Origin: Bifidobacterium sp. ESL0784 | Lineage (GTDB): Bacteria; Actinomycetota; Actinomycetes; Actinomycetales; Bifidobacteriaceae | Assembly: GCF_029433295.1 (NCBI RefSeq) | Contig: NZ_JAQTHV010000005.1 | Location: 1-53,997, forward strand | Direction: 5' to 3' | DNA length: 53,997 bases | Part shown: positions 44,743-53,997 of the stretch, piece by piece | How the letters are laid out: each line of letters starts with the position of its first letter | Position numbering within the stretch: position 1 is the stretch's first letter | Notes under the pieces: generated by a model | What the model saw: only the letters and a program-made list of their open reading frames with translations | What the model was told of the DNA's origin: nothing | Databases searched by the model: none | Translations under genes and position numbers: made by a program

Positions 44743-45462
44743 TTATTCAACAGATGGATTGACCTTGATTGGAGCCACCGTCAGCAAGCCGCAACCGAAG
44801 CCTTTGGCCCTGCCTATACCGAAACAGAGCGCGTGCTTGAATTTTTCGGCATCCGTTACTTCTAGTGAACCATCAAAAAGCACCGTGGAAATCGTGACCT
44901 TATCGCCCTTGCGTTGTCCACCCTGCTCGGTTCGCTGAAAACATTCTTTTTTACGTTGTGAAACAACCAGCTGATAGTTACCTTTATGCTGCAGGACATT
45001 GAAACCGTTCGACTCCGAGCGATCGATGAGCCACTGGGACTGCTGCTCTACGGTGACATGTCCCAGCCGTTTCCCATCTTGCGGCTTTCCATGCCCCGCA
45101 AACTTGTCATGCGCTACTTTATGAACGGGATTGGCACGCAATCTGAAATTGAAGCGTGCACCGACATTGATACGGTTCAAAACTGGGGTATAATCCTTCG
45201 ATTCCCATTCCTGATACATCGGCCATCCGGCCTGTTCTACGATGTGGGTGAAATCCGGTTTGGCCGGACTGACGACGTAAAGCCAAACCGAATGGGATTC
45301 CTTATTGAAATCCAGCCGCCAGAGGATTCTTCCTTCCTCCGTTTGCCTCACTATACTTGGAGGGAAACACGCCTCTACCGCTGCATGCATCCGATATGGC
45401 GACGCAATAAGCTGCTGTGCGCCATATCTTCCTGCGTTCAAAGGGATTCTTGAGATAAACAT
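44743..45462 (-). CDS. cas6e: crRNA endonuclease Cas6e (CasE/Cse3)
   Basis: A 239-residue RAMP-fold protein that cuts the CRISPR transcript within each repeat hairpin and stays in Cascade. The catalytic His is in SPYRMHAAVEACFP near residue 26, and the RNA-binding Gly-rich loop is FGIGRAKGFGCGLL near the C-terminus. It lies between cas5 and cas1 in the usual I-E order. Confidence 0.94.
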   Translation of the reverse strand: MFISRIPLNAGRYGAQQLIASPYRMHAAVEACFPPSIVRQTEEGRILWRLDFNKESHSVWLYVVSPAKPDFTHIVEQAGWPMYQEWESKDYTPVLNRINVGARFNFRLRANPVHKVAHDKFAGHGKPQDGKRLGHVTVEQQSQWLIDRSESNGFNVLQHKGNYQLVVSQRKKECFQRTEQGGQRKGDKVTISTVLFDGSLEVTDAEKFKHALCFGIGRAKGFGCGLLTVAPIKVNPSVE

Positions 45463-45473
45463 TCCTGGTCTCC

Positions 45474-46187
45474 TCAGAAATTCATGGGATCATGGTCATC
45501 GGCGAACCGCATCGCACCAGCATCGTTGGCAATATCGACATCAGGACAATCGGGATTGGGTACCGAAAAATGGTAGACAGCCCTTCCGGCATATTGACGA
45601 TGCTTGATGCTGAAACTCAGCGGCAAATCATCCTGATTTTCCGTGTTCTCCCCCGGATGGGCATCACAAGCGACTTCCAATTGCGGAAGATTATGCCTGC
45701 TTTTGTAATAATCCGAAGCCCGCCAAGGCTCTTGCGCAAGCGCTTGACGCACGTCGTCATACTCATCGTGTACTCCCAACGTCACCGGGAAATCAGCTGG
45801 ACACGCCCTTCTGCCCAAGTACAACGGCCATTTCGGATTTCTCAAGGTAACGTCCAACGTCACAAGAAAATCACGCGTGCCACCCAGCGCTACCAAAAAT
45901 CTTGCATCGGCCAGATAATACCGATTCGTCAACGGCATCGGCTTGCCTTCGACTGGTCTTTCAGTCTGGAAATCGCGAATTACGCGACCGGGCTGCTCAA
46001 CACGCACGCCGAATTCGAGCCCAGCCAGGTCTTCTATCGGGTCCTCTCTGCTGCGGCCTTGCGCCGAAGCAAGCAATCCCAGAACGCCGCTTTTCGTGGG
46101 CTCATTATTGGTGTTGCGTCGCACGAAACGAGATGAGTCGCCCCACGACTGCATGGGAGCCGAGAGACTGAGCAGCAGGACGCTCAT
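45474..46187 (-). CDS. cas5e: Cascade subunit Cas5e (CasD)
   Basis: A 237-residue Cascade subunit that caps the 5' handle of crRNA. SAPMQSWGDSSRFVRRNTNNEPTKSGVLGLLA is the Cas5e signature (about 9-40), and RYYLADARFLVAL and PLYLGRRACP are further hallmarks. Overlaps the cas7 stop by 4 bp. Confidence 0.95.
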   Translation of the reverse strand: MSVLLLSLSAPMQSWGDSSRFVRRNTNNEPTKSGVLGLLASAQGRSREDPIEDLAGLEFGVRVEQPGRVIRDFQTERPVEGKPMPLTNRYYLADARFLVALGGTRDFLVTLDVTLRNPKWPLYLGRRACPADFPVTLGVHDEYDDVRQALAQEPWRASDYYKSRHNLPQLEVACDAHPGENTENQDDLPLSFSIKHRQYAGRAVYHFSVPNPDCPDVDIANDAGAMRFADDHDPMNF

Positions 46188-47293
46188 GCTTCCTGCCCCG
46201 CCTTTAAAGAGTCCAGAACAGCGTTATGCAGGTCTTGCTTCAACTTTTCAAGCGTTGTGCCGGTTTCCGTGCCAATCGACCAGGAATGCTTTGCCTTGAC
46301 ATCGTAATCCTTCTCCACTTTCTCGATCTTCTTGGTCAACAGTTCCACAGCATTCTCGGATACGGAATGATCGGCGTCGGCCCGGACAGGCTTTTCAAAG
46401 GCAGAAACCATATTGATCGGCTGATCTTTGCGCAGAGAAACGATGACGACCTCAGGAAGCGTATGGTTGGCGAACGAATTCTGCTTGCCTGACGGCATAG
46501 AACGTACGAACGCTTCGACAAAAGCGACGACCGCATCGGCAACGGCTTCGTTGTCGTCAATCTGATCGGCCAGTGAATCGACATTCACATTGGCGTAGCG
46601 ATACAGCGTCGAAGCATTGAACCCCGTGCTGTCGATCATGGCTGCTCCGGCGTTGTCATCGTTGGCAAGATCGTCCAAGGCCGTGAAATAGTCGGCTTCC
46701 TGACGAACTGTATCCACCGAAATCGCATGGGCCACCTGGGATGCGGCATCCACATTGAGGTCCGGAGCATCGGCCAACATCCGCCCGAACAAGGCGATAT
46801 CGATGGCCTGTGTGCCGTGGAAAATATCCTTGGCCACTTTTTTCATTTCGGTATCCGGCTTCTTCCAGTCAGCACCTTCATGAGCCCATTGCACCGCGAG
46901 ATCGGCAAGCTTGTCGAGCTCGCGCTCACTGATGAAGACGAGATAGCCGGTCTCGTCGTTGCCTTGCTGGGAACCAGCCCTCGTCGACGACTGTGTCTTG
47001 ATGCCGATGATCTTCAACAAGGACGCGGCAAGCTCATCAGAGGAATCCTTGAGGTCGGGATCTTTTACGCAAATCCGATCCGAAATTTCGCCGGGAACCA
47101 GTTTGGTGCGTACGCCAAGCTTTTCTTCAGGCAAAACCTTTCTAAAACTGTCACGCATGGCCTTTTTCCAGGCCTGACTGGAGACTCTGGCGCGCAACGA
47201 GCCGCCATAGTAAGCGGTTTTCGGGCTTCCGGTATCGTCACGGTTAATATTGCTGGGCGGTACATTCTGGATTGCATAGATATCAACGAACAT
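46184..47293 (-). CDS. cas7e: Cascade backbone subunit Cas7e (CasC/Cse4)
   Basis: A 369-residue protein that forms the helical backbone holding the crRNA. Typical motifs are PPSNINRDDTGSPKTAYYGG near the N-terminus, RARVSSQAWKKAMR, IDIALFGRMLAD and GFNASTLYRYANVNVD. The C-terminal VVSLRKDQPINMVSAFEKPV also fits. It starts 23 bp after the cse2 stop. Confidence 0.96.
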   Translation of the reverse strand: MFVDIYAIQNVPPSNINRDDTGSPKTAYYGGSLRARVSSQAWKKAMRDSFRKVLPEEKLGVRTKLVPGEISDRICVKDPDLKDSSDELAASLLKIIGIKTQSSTRAGSQQGNDETGYLVFISERELDKLADLAVQWAHEGADWKKPDTEMKKVAKDIFHGTQAIDIALFGRMLADAPDLNVDAASQVAHAISVDTVRQEADYFTALDDLANDDNAGAAMIDSTGFNASTLYRYANVNVDSLADQIDDNEAVADAVVAFVEAFVRSMPSGKQNSFANHTLPEVVIVSLRKDQPINMVSAFEKPVRADADHSVSENAVELLTKKIEKVEKDYDVKAKHSWSIGTETGTTLEKLKQDLHNAVLDSLKAGQEA

Positions 47294-47316
47294 GAGTATG
47301 CCTTTCTTGATTATTG

Positions 47317-47997
47317 CTACGATTTATTGTTTTCCGAAGATTTGTCGCCGTCATTGGCACTTGATCGAGTCATATAGTAGTCCCTGCCCCACCTCATGAT
47401 CACATCATCATGGCTTCCGTCAAATTGAAGCAGATAAAGGTCGCTGGCCAATTCCCGGTAGCAGATACGGCACGCAACAGCATTGGCACTGCTCCTCATC
47501 AGTTTGATGAGTTCACGCATAATGCGGACCGAATCCTCAAAACTGCTGGCCGTCTCAAGGCTGCGCAGACGGGCATGAACGCCATTGGCGCGGTCCAAAT
47601 CGGGCTGGACGCCGCGGCAAGCGCCACCGAAGGAACCTAACCTTCTTTGCACAGCCCGTTTCTCCGGCGTTTCGCCATCAATTGCCAGATTCATACCGAG
47701 GCTGCTTTCCGACTGCTGGTGATAAGCGTATAGCTGCAAGGCGGCTTTGACGGCAAGAAGCTCTTTCGACTTAGGCTCCGGAACACCAAGCTCCTCGATT
47801 CGCCAATCTTCAAACAATTCATCGCCAACCGACATCCAATCGCTTCCGGTCTGGGTATCCAACCTACGAAGACGCGCCAGTTGAGCACGGGCCCAGGTCT
47901 TCTCGCGCGGGTTGCCATAGACATAACAACGTTGCAGCCGTGAGACCTTGCCATTGACATACTTGCCCACGGCATCAGCTTTTTGTCCTAACGTCAT
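47317..47997 (-). CDS. cse2: Cascade small subunit Cse2 (CasB)
   Basis: A 226-residue helical protein. ARAQLARLRRLDTQTGSDWM and LQLYAYHQQSE are Cse2 features, and the later half has RRLGSFGGACRGVQPDLDRA. Two copies stabilise target DNA in Cascade. It starts 1 bp after the cse1 stop. Somewhat longer than the ~160-200 typical for the family. Confidence 0.93.
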   Translation of the reverse strand: MTLGQKADAVGKYVNGKVSRLQRCYVYGNPREKTWARAQLARLRRLDTQTGSDWMSVGDELFEDWRIEELGVPEPKSKELLAVKAALQLYAYHQQSESSLGMNLAIDGETPEKRAVQRRLGSFGGACRGVQPDLDRANGVHARLRSLETASSFEDSVRIMRELIKLMRSSANAVACRICYRELASDLYLLQFDGSHDDVIMRWGRDYYMTRSSANDGDKSSENNKS

Positions 47998-47998
47998 C

Positions 47999-49726
47999 TC
48001 AATCGCCTTCTCTTTCCAGTTGATTCGTATCCTCGGTCTGTTCGCCCTTTTCCGAAACCTTCAATGGCCCGAGCAAACTCCGTAATTGATTGAAATAGAT
48101 GCTGCAGGCCTTGGCAGCCGACATGTGGGCACCGTTCTTCATGGTCTTGTCATCGAATTCGCGGAAAACAGCACCCTGTGCGTCATCAGACAGATAATGC
48201 TGACCAATTCGTCGCAGAAGCTTGTGAGCGTCTTGTTTCCATTCCGTCTCATAAAGCGGGATATCACAATCCGGGGCAAATCGAGAAATCCGCTGTCTGC
48301 ACATACCGTCGAGCTGGCCATAGGCGAATTCTTTGACGTCCGTCGAGGCTCCATCACTTCTGTCACCGCCCGCAGTACGGATGCGACCAACGAACCCTGC
48401 AAGATCCTTAACGCACTGCTCAAGTAATTGAACTACCTCAACAATCGAATTGATGATTTCACCGGCCTCGGGAGCTTCCGGCTGCAACAAGGCGGCATTG
48501 ATATCCAGTCTGTCATCGATGCCATCGGCATACACCGAACTTTGGGTTCCATAGGTCATCGATTGGGTATGGATCGTCACTTGCGGCAACGCTTCGCCGG
48601 CATCTTTGAATTGTTCGTCCACATCATCCATCCATGCCAGCACACCAGGCCGACGGCTATCATTCTCTATTTTCAGCATCGGTTCAAGATTGCGCCACAA
48701 CGCCCTGCTTGAATCCAACGTCCTCGGCATGAAGGGAGGAGAGGGAAGATTGAGCTTCTTCTGTTGCGGAACGCTGGTGCGCCAAGCCGTCATCATTTCA
48801 CAGGTCTGCTTGTTGACGGCGGTAAGGACATCTCCATAACAGGAAATGACCCCTATGATCTTATCTATGGTCGCGTCAGGCACCAGCCGAACCCGTCTGC
48901 TTTGCCAAGTCAGCAAATCCACCACACCTCGTGGCTCGTCACGCATCGTAATGTCAGGACCCGCAGGTTCGCGTTCCCAAGGAGCGGTATCCCGCTCGTC
49001 GCCTATCAATGGCGTTTCGCCTCGTTTTGAGTCCCCGACAAGGCACCAATTGAGCATCAAGGTCTCGAAAAGGTTTCTACCTTCAAGGAACGTTCCACCG
49101 ATGGCTCCGAGCCAACCCGTGCCGACACGCCCCTTCGGAGCATAGACTTTGCCTTTGTTGACATGGGTATTGCCGACAACCGGGGTCTTGATGCCTCCGA
49201 CATCATAGGTCTGCATGAACACAAGCCATCGTGCCGCCTCGGACAGAGAAACGTCTTTGATGGTACCTTTCGCGCGCATGGAAAACAGGAATTTATCAGG
49301 TTTGGGAATATCGGCAATCAGTTCAGCAACATCGTCGTACTCTTTGTCTCCCACATATTCCAAACCGGCCACCTGCATGAATGGCGCATCGTCATCAATA
49401 AGGTAAAACCTGTCATGAACCGAATCAAGATATTCTTCAAGAGCTTGGACGTCGAAACCCCCTTGGTCCCATACCGCTTTCCAAAACACCATTTTCTGTT
49501 CGTCGGAACCGTCAAAATTATAGAGCGCGGTATAGGAACGGTACAGAATGGCCAGAATCAACCTCAACAAAGGCAGGGTCTGCTGCGGTATATCCCCTGA
49601 TATCTCACGAATCTGTGGAGCCTGCTGCAAAAGCGTCGTAATCGAGACATCGCAGGCATGGCCATCAGTATAGACCACACTGATCCAAGGTTCATCTAGC
49701 AAATTGAATTTCGAATTCTTGGTCAT
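47999..49726 (-). CDS. cse1: Cascade large subunit Cas8e (Cse1/CasA)
   Basis: A 575-residue PAM-reading large subunit. The N-terminus FNLLDEPWISVVYTDG is typical, followed by LPLLRLILAILYRSY, PVVGNTHVNKGKVYAPKGRVGTGWLGAIGGTFLEG and SWQSRRVRLV-type motifs (here TWQSRRVRLV). A C-terminal four-helix bundle region follows. It starts 15 bp after the cas3 stop. Confidence 0.94.
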   Translation of the reverse strand: MTKNSKFNLLDEPWISVVYTDGHACDVSITTLLQQAPQIREISGDIPQQTLPLLRLILAILYRSYTALYNFDGSDEQKMVFWKAVWDQGGFDVQALEEYLDSVHDRFYLIDDDAPFMQVAGLEYVGDKEYDDVAELIADIPKPDKFLFSMRAKGTIKDVSLSEAARWLVFMQTYDVGGIKTPVVGNTHVNKGKVYAPKGRVGTGWLGAIGGTFLEGRNLFETLMLNWCLVGDSKRGETPLIGDERDTAPWEREPAGPDITMRDEPRGVVDLLTWQSRRVRLVPDATIDKIIGVISCYGDVLTAVNKQTCEMMTAWRTSVPQQKKLNLPSPPFMPRTLDSSRALWRNLEPMLKIENDSRRPGVLAWMDDVDEQFKDAGEALPQVTIHTQSMTYGTQSSVYADGIDDRLDINAALLQPEAPEAGEIINSIVEVVQLLEQCVKDLAGFVGRIRTAGGDRSDGASTDVKEFAYGQLDGMCRQRISRFAPDCDIPLYETEWKQDAHKLLRRIGQHYLSDDAQGAVFREFDDKTMKNGAHMSAAKACSIYFNQLRSLLGPLKVSEKGEQTEDTNQLEREGD

Positions 49727-49741
49727 TTCGCCTCCATCTGT

Positions 49742-52700
49742 TCAGGCCTTATCAACGGCTCCATCGTCCTGTTGATCGTCTTTTTCATATTCTAGACCAT
49801 TCTCTCGCGTATACCGCAATCGATACCCCAGTAGCGATGTCTCATAAACCCCATTGTCGGCCTTTTCAAGGAAAAGAACCAGCCTGCCGGCGAGCCAACG
49901 GGACTCCTGCCATTGCATGACATCATCGGCGCACCCATCTTCCAATTGCTCGATCAGCTTGTCGATTTTAGACGGCGCGCAGAGAGCCAGCGGAAGCCTC
50001 ACAGCACACTGCGCAACAAGTTGAGAAAGGGTATCGTTCGGCAGTTCGTTAGCAGGCACTTCAGAACCGAGAGGAATTCCACAAGACTTATCTCCGATCC
50101 AGGGCAGAAGCCTAACGCCATCATCGCTTTTGGTCAGCAACAACACTTCTATGCTTTCCTGCGTGTCACGAACCGCGCGCGGCCCGATGTCATCGTCCAG
50201 ATGGAATTTACTGCCATCGACAAGCTCGCCGCTCTGGTTCACCTCGTCTAAAGCGGAGAACAGATCTACCAATGAGTTGCCCCTACATTCCAATACTTTC
50301 AGCGAATGCAGCAAATGACTTCCCGCCCGCCGCTTCTTGCGCATATCCTCGGTCTGCCTTTTCTCCACTGCCGTCTGATACCGTTCAATCCAGCTTGGCG
50401 GAATATGCTTGGCTACTTTATCGGAATAAGCGGTACGGACCAATGTCGGAATATTGTCGGGTAACGAGACGCAGGAAGCCGCGCCCTCATCACTAAGTCT
50501 CGATACCGCCAAAGACTCCATCAATGAAGCAGCGGAATATACCCTACCTATCCCCGGCGAAAATCGCGGACCATTCGCCTGCCAAGACGAAACTCCACGG
50601 ATATAGCATCTAGCGCGGCGCAGATTCACCGGCCGGTCGCACTCGCCTTCTCCCCTGTGGTGACGATGAACCCTGCCAAGCCGCTGCATCAAGAGATCAA
50701 CGGGAGCGATGTCGGTGACCAACAGATCAAAATCGATGTCCAACGATTGTTCCAACACCTGAGTGCCGACCACAATCAGCCGATCGGGACGTTGTTCATT
50801 CGTACGCGTGGCCTTTGGCCCCAGAACCTCACGCAGACGCTGTTCGTTGGCCATTCTGTCTAAGTCCATGAACCGCGAATGGGTCAGGAACACTTCACCC
50901 TCGCCTTGAAAACGTTCGGAAAGAAGCTTTTTGACTGCTTGGGCACGGCCAACAGTATCGCATATGACTCCTGCGCATCCGCCATCGGCAAGCTTGTCTT
51001 TGAGGACCTTCACCAATGCCTCATCGCTGTCATCAATCAGGCTCATATCAACCGAAGTATGACGACCTGAAGGCTCGGTCTGCACAGACTTGACTTCCTG
51101 ACCGTCGGTATAAGTAATCAGCGGATACGAAGTATCGACTTCCTTGTTATCTAAATCCGGACAGGCCGAAACCGCTTCCGTTTCTTCGCAGTCTGCAGCT
51201 TTCTTGTGATTTTTGGGAGTCGGCATGATCGCTTTAACATCTTTTTTTGATTTGGGAAGACCCGCACCCTGCCGATATGCCTCGACCATTTCTGCTCGTT
51301 GGTCTTCCGGCAATGTCGCGGACAACAAAATCACCGGCGTACCGGCCGCCCCCAACCACTGCAGCACACGCAGCAGATACTGTCGCATATAAGTATCGTA
51401 GGCATGACATTCATCGACGATGACAACCTTGTTGATCATCGCAAGCTGACGGAGCGCCACATGCTTCATATCCAAAGCCGACATCAGCAACTGGTCGATG
51501 GTGCACACCAGAAAATTGGCCAGGACGCCCTTCTTCTTGCCCATCATCCATTCGGAGACCAAGGCCGATTCGGTGCCGTCTTTGCTCTGTGCGACATCGT
51601 CACTCACATCGTCACTCACATCGTCACCGATATCGTTGAAACCCCTTTGAAACGATTCATCAATCAATCCCTGGAATTTCTCGTTGAGCCTCGCCTTACC
51701 GTGCGCCAGATAGACGCTTTTCTCACTTTGGCCGCATTCCTGCTTTAACGTGCCTTTATTACCGCCTTGCGATGATTCTTCTCCGCTATCCTGCGGAAGC
51801 TTATTAATCCATTCAAGCACTCTGCCGAACATCGCGTCGGTGGTCGGCAGTGCCACACAGACCCCGCTGCGACCGCTTTTCTCGGCAAAAACCTCTGATA
51901 CCGCGAGCGCCGCTTCAGTCTTGCCTTCACCCATCGGCGCTTCGATAACCATAATTCCTGGGGTCGAAACCTGCTTGGCAATATTGACTACTTCTCGTTG
52001 CATCGGTCTGGCCTGGGCTCCATCGGGCAACGAGAAACGGCGTTCATACAATTCCTGTGTCGAGCAATCCAATGCATCAGCTTCGCTTGAATCATGCCAA
52101 GCGGGAATCAATCCGGTCCTCATCCAGCCTTCGTTCGCGCGCGACTGCAAAGCTGGGAGGTTAACCACATCATTACTAATATAACGTTGTTTGCCGCCCA
52201 TCATCGGAATGAGCGGAAATACGTCCTGGTTGCTGGCAATCCAATCAGCCATGATGACCAAACCGGTCAATACCATGGCGGGAAGCGGCTGGAGCCTGAA
52301 ACCGGCAAGAAAATCAACCGAAGCGTCATCAAGGCCCACAAGACTACGAACAAAATCAATCAGTTCCGCCTGCGCGCTTTTCCAAGTCTCGCCATCGTCC
52401 GACCGCCAACCCATCTCAGAACCCAAATCATCTTCGGCGGACTTCAAATCTCCCTTTACCGGCGGCTTGCCATGATGCCCGCCGACCACACAAAAATATG
52501 ATTCGCACTGTTTCCTGTTCCAATGGTATTTCTGCATGAAATATTTGGTAAGCATGACCTGACCTGCGATAGGGTGCGTGGGCTTTGTCTCTCTATCAAT
52601 ATCTGGACTATAGAGAAGTTTCACCTGATCAAGTAGATAGGTAAGCCTATACCATTGCCCGTTCTCTGCTTTCCATTGCTTGCATTGGAACACGGGCACC

Positions 52701-52999
52701 GCCTTGCCGATATCGTGAACCCCCGCAAGAAAGCAATATAGTTTCCGAGCTATTTCGGAATTGCCGCCAACTGCCTGCTCGACGACGCGACGAGTACCTT
52801 GCGGAACCCACTGGTCCCATAGCTTTTGTGCCACGAATGCCGAATCGGACATGTGCATGAAAAGCGGAAGCCAACAGTCATTCTCGTTTCTATCGGACTT
52901 GCCCCATAAGGCTGATGATTGGGAAGACAAACACAAAGTTCTGCCAGCTACATCCGCCTTATACGATGTAGCTGACGTATCCGCTGTATATGATGCCAT
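49742..52999 (-). CDS. cas3: CRISPR-associated helicase/nuclease Cas3, type I-E
   Basis: A 1085-residue Cas3 with an N-terminal HD nuclease and SF2 helicase. HD residues are His49, His95/Asp96 (VHDIGK), His142 (THPIAGQ), His175/176 (GGHHGKPP) and Asp252. Walker A is GEGKT (357-361) and Walker B is VDECHAYD, followed by LLSATLP. An internal 12-bp repeat (51594-51629) encodes DDVSDDVSDDV in an acidic loop. The ATG at 52999 (MASYTAD) is preferred over an upstream TTG at 53035. Cas3 shreds DNA bound by Cascade. Confidence 0.95.
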   Translation of the reverse strand: MASYTADTSATSYKADVAGRTLCLSSQSSALWGKSDRNENDCWLPLFMHMSDSAFVAQKLWDQWVPQGTRRVVEQAVGGNSEIARKLYCFLAGVHDIGKAVPVFQCKQWKAENGQWYRLTYLLDQVKLLYSPDIDRETKPTHPIAGQVMLTKYFMQKYHWNRKQCESYFCVVGGHHGKPPVKGDLKSAEDDLGSEMGWRSDDGETWKSAQAELIDFVRSLVGLDDASVDFLAGFRLQPLPAMVLTGLVIMADWIASNQDVFPLIPMMGGKQRYISNDVVNLPALQSRANEGWMRTGLIPAWHDSSEADALDCSTQELYERRFSLPDGAQARPMQREVVNIAKQVSTPGIMVIEAPMGEGKTEAALAVSEVFAEKSGRSGVCVALPTTDAMFGRVLEWINKLPQDSGEESSQGGNKGTLKQECGQSEKSVYLAHGKARLNEKFQGLIDESFQRGFNDIGDDVSDDVSDDVAQSKDGTESALVSEWMMGKKKGVLANFLVCTIDQLLMSALDMKHVALRQLAMINKVVIVDECHAYDTYMRQYLLRVLQWLGAAGTPVILLSATLPEDQRAEMVEAYRQGAGLPKSKKDVKAIMPTPKNHKKAADCEETEAVSACPDLDNKEVDTSYPLITYTDGQEVKSVQTEPSGRHTSVDMSLIDDSDEALVKVLKDKLADGGCAGVICDTVGRAQAVKKLLSERFQGEGEVFLTHSRFMDLDRMANEQRLREVLGPKATRTNEQRPDRLIVVGTQVLEQSLDIDFDLLVTDIAPVDLLMQRLGRVHRHHRGEGECDRPVNLRRARCYIRGVSSWQANGPRFSPGIGRVYSAASLMESLAVSRLSDEGAASCVSLPDNIPTLVRTAYSDKVAKHIPPSWIERYQTAVEKRQTEDMRKKRRAGSHLLHSLKVLECRGNSLVDLFSALDEVNQSGELVDGSKFHLDDDIGPRAVRDTQESIEVLLLTKSDDGVRLLPWIGDKSCGIPLGSEVPANELPNDTLSQLVAQCAVRLPLALCAPSKIDKLIEQLEDGCADDVMQWQESRWLAGRLVLFLEKADNGVYETSLLGYRLRYTRENGLEYEKDDQQDDGAVDKA
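51594..51629. repeat. Three tandem 12-bp repeats inside cas3
   Basis: The unit ACATCGTCACTC occurs twice and a third time with a changed end, encoding repeated DDVS on the minus strand. It is a slippage-prone acidic loop between motif I and motif II of the helicase. Confidence 0.7.
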
Positions 53000-53310
53000 G
53001 ACTTCGATCCATTCCGCTTTGACTGATAGCTCCAAAATACTCTTTCGATAGAATATAAAAATATCGTTTTGGAATGCTTACGAATTGGTTCGAAACGGCT
53101 GATGACTTTTAGTAATTTCTTGGCTGGAGATTTAAAGATTTGTCAAATGCGTCTTCATAGTGGGTTCATAGGACATAGAAAGAATCGCCTGAGCTCTCTG
53201 CTCACAGAGATTTTATGATTACCACGTTAGGACGAGACTGCTGTACCCGAAAGAATTTCCGAACCTGCCACGAACAACTTGAGAATCTGGAGTTTCAAGG
53301 CATGCAACAA
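53000..53310. promoter_or_regulatory. Gap between cas3 and the trailer end of the CRISPR array
   Basis: No gene is seen. On the minus strand a TTGACA lies near 53138-53143, and TATATTC near 53047 could serve as -10 of a separate promoter closer to cas3. The right part (53220-53310) may hold decayed repeat-spacer units too degraded to call. Confidence 0.4.
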
Positions 53311-53997
53311 AGGCAATCCCCACGGTTGCGAGGAACACAAATCACCGTCAAACGACTTGTCCATGACCGGAGGATCATCCCCACGCTTACGAGGAGCATA
53401 TGATCTGGCCCTTGGCCATCGCGTCGCGGAAGGGACCATCCCCGCGCTTGTGAGGAACATGTTCATTACTCTGCTTATCAAGTATATTTCTGTAGGATCA
53501 TCCCCGCACTTACGGGGAGCACCCGTGATGCCGTTACCTATCGTAGGCTTTACAACCATCATCCCCGCGTTTGCGGGGAGCACTTCTCGTGGGCGACATG
53601 GACACCCAACACGACACCATCATCCCCGCGTTTGCGGGGAGCACCCTCGGCCGCAGGTTCCTCATCCGGCGGTCCGGGGATCATCCCCGCGATTGCGGGG
53701 AGCACAGGACGAGGACGACCTCATTGGGCGAGACGTGGGGATCATCCCCGCGCTTGCGGGGAGCACGACACCGGCCTCATCGAAGCAAGAGACCGTGCGG
53801 GATCATCCCCGCGCTTGCGGGGAGCACGACACCGGCCTCATCGAAGCAAGAGACCGTGCGGGATCATCCCCGCGCTTGCGGGGAGCACGACACCGGCCTC
53901 ATCGAAGCAAGAGACCGTGCGGGATCATCCCCGCGCTTGCGGGGAGCACGACACCGGCCTCATCGAAGCAAGAGACCGTGCGGGATCATCCCCGCGC
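53311..53997 (-). CRISPR. Type I-E CRISPR array, trailer end, continuing beyond the window
   Basis: Twelve 28-nt repeats (the last cut by the window edge) alternate with eleven 33-nt spacers; the third spacer is 34 nt. Repeats start at 53311, 53372, 53433, 53495, 53556, 53617, 53678, 53739, 53800, 53861, 53922 and 53983. The typical repeat begins GGATCATCCCCGCG and ends GCGGGGAGCAC on the plus strand. Its reverse complement matches the transcribed orientation of type I-E repeats, so the array is read leftwards. The first repeat matches the consensus at about 20 of 28 positions and the next three are also altered, as expected for the old end. Leader and newest spacers lie to the right. Confidence 0.97.
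53767..53982. repeat. Four identical tandem CRISPR spacers
   Basis: The spacers at 53767-53799, 53828-53860, 53889-53921 and 53950-53982 are identical over 33 nt, each beginning GACACCGGCC and ending GACCGTGCG. With identical repeats between them they form a perfect 61-bp tandem repeat that runs to the window edge. Confidence 0.97.

Noticed and set aside
53250..53277. A further CRISPR repeat one unit left of the first called repeat
   Set aside because: At the expected position only scattered bases match the consensus, too few to call.

Overview
The window looks like a chromosomal segment from a Bifidobacteriaceae genome, probably a Bifidobacterium. The case rests on moderately high GC with AT-rich intergenic gaps, actinobacterial-type proteins (DUF3052, DUF3107, a TIGR03624-like metalloprotease, a PDZ-less YlbL-like protease, a VKOR-family membrane protein), GTG starts with little or no leader, and a type I-E CRISPR repeat of the sort common in bifidobacteria. 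No rRNA, tRNA, insertion sequence or prophage was recognised. Species cannot be assigned by eye.

Layout. 1-16.6 kb is mostly core genome: glyA, DUF3052, the YlbL-like protease, a zinc metalloprotease, a UvrD-like helicase, a degenerate APH-fold protein, DUF3107, a PHP phosphoesterase, VKOR, dapF, murI, a patatin-like lipase, a repeat-rich gap, an SPFH protein and an unusual single-chain double CrcB fluoride channel. 16.6-24.9 kb holds an NADH oxidase behind an AT-rich palindromic promoter region, a MacB-like fused ABC exporter, an HxlR regulator divergent from two small NAD(P)-binding oxidoreductases, and an acyltransferase. 25.0-29.8 kb is a thiamine salvage operon under a TPP riboswitch: thiM, thiE, thiD and a second, divergent thiD fused to tenA. 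29.9-36.4 kb holds an ABC ATPase/permease pair whose permease carries a very long coiled coil, and a Tet(M)/EF-G-like ribosomal GTPase.

37.0-42.5 kb is the most striking part. One leftward operon carries a HemQ-type coproheme decarboxylase, a QacA-like MFS transporter and three tandem ferrochelatase paralogues. Only one paralogue keeps the canonical active-site motifs. The two genes that finish the coproporphyrin-dependent haem pathway are here without any earlier haem gene, which suggests porphyrin salvage, haem handling or a modified tetrapyrrole.

43.0-54.0 kb is a complete type I-E CRISPR-Cas locus on the minus strand in the order cas3-cse1-cse2-cas7-cas5-cas6e-cas1-cas2. It ends in a small membrane-protein gene with a strong Shine-Dalgarno and a perfect palindromic terminator. 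To the right of cas3 lies the CRISPR array, read leftwards by repeat orientation. Its degenerate old end faces cas3, and four identical spacers in tandem reach the window edge, so the leader lies outside the window.
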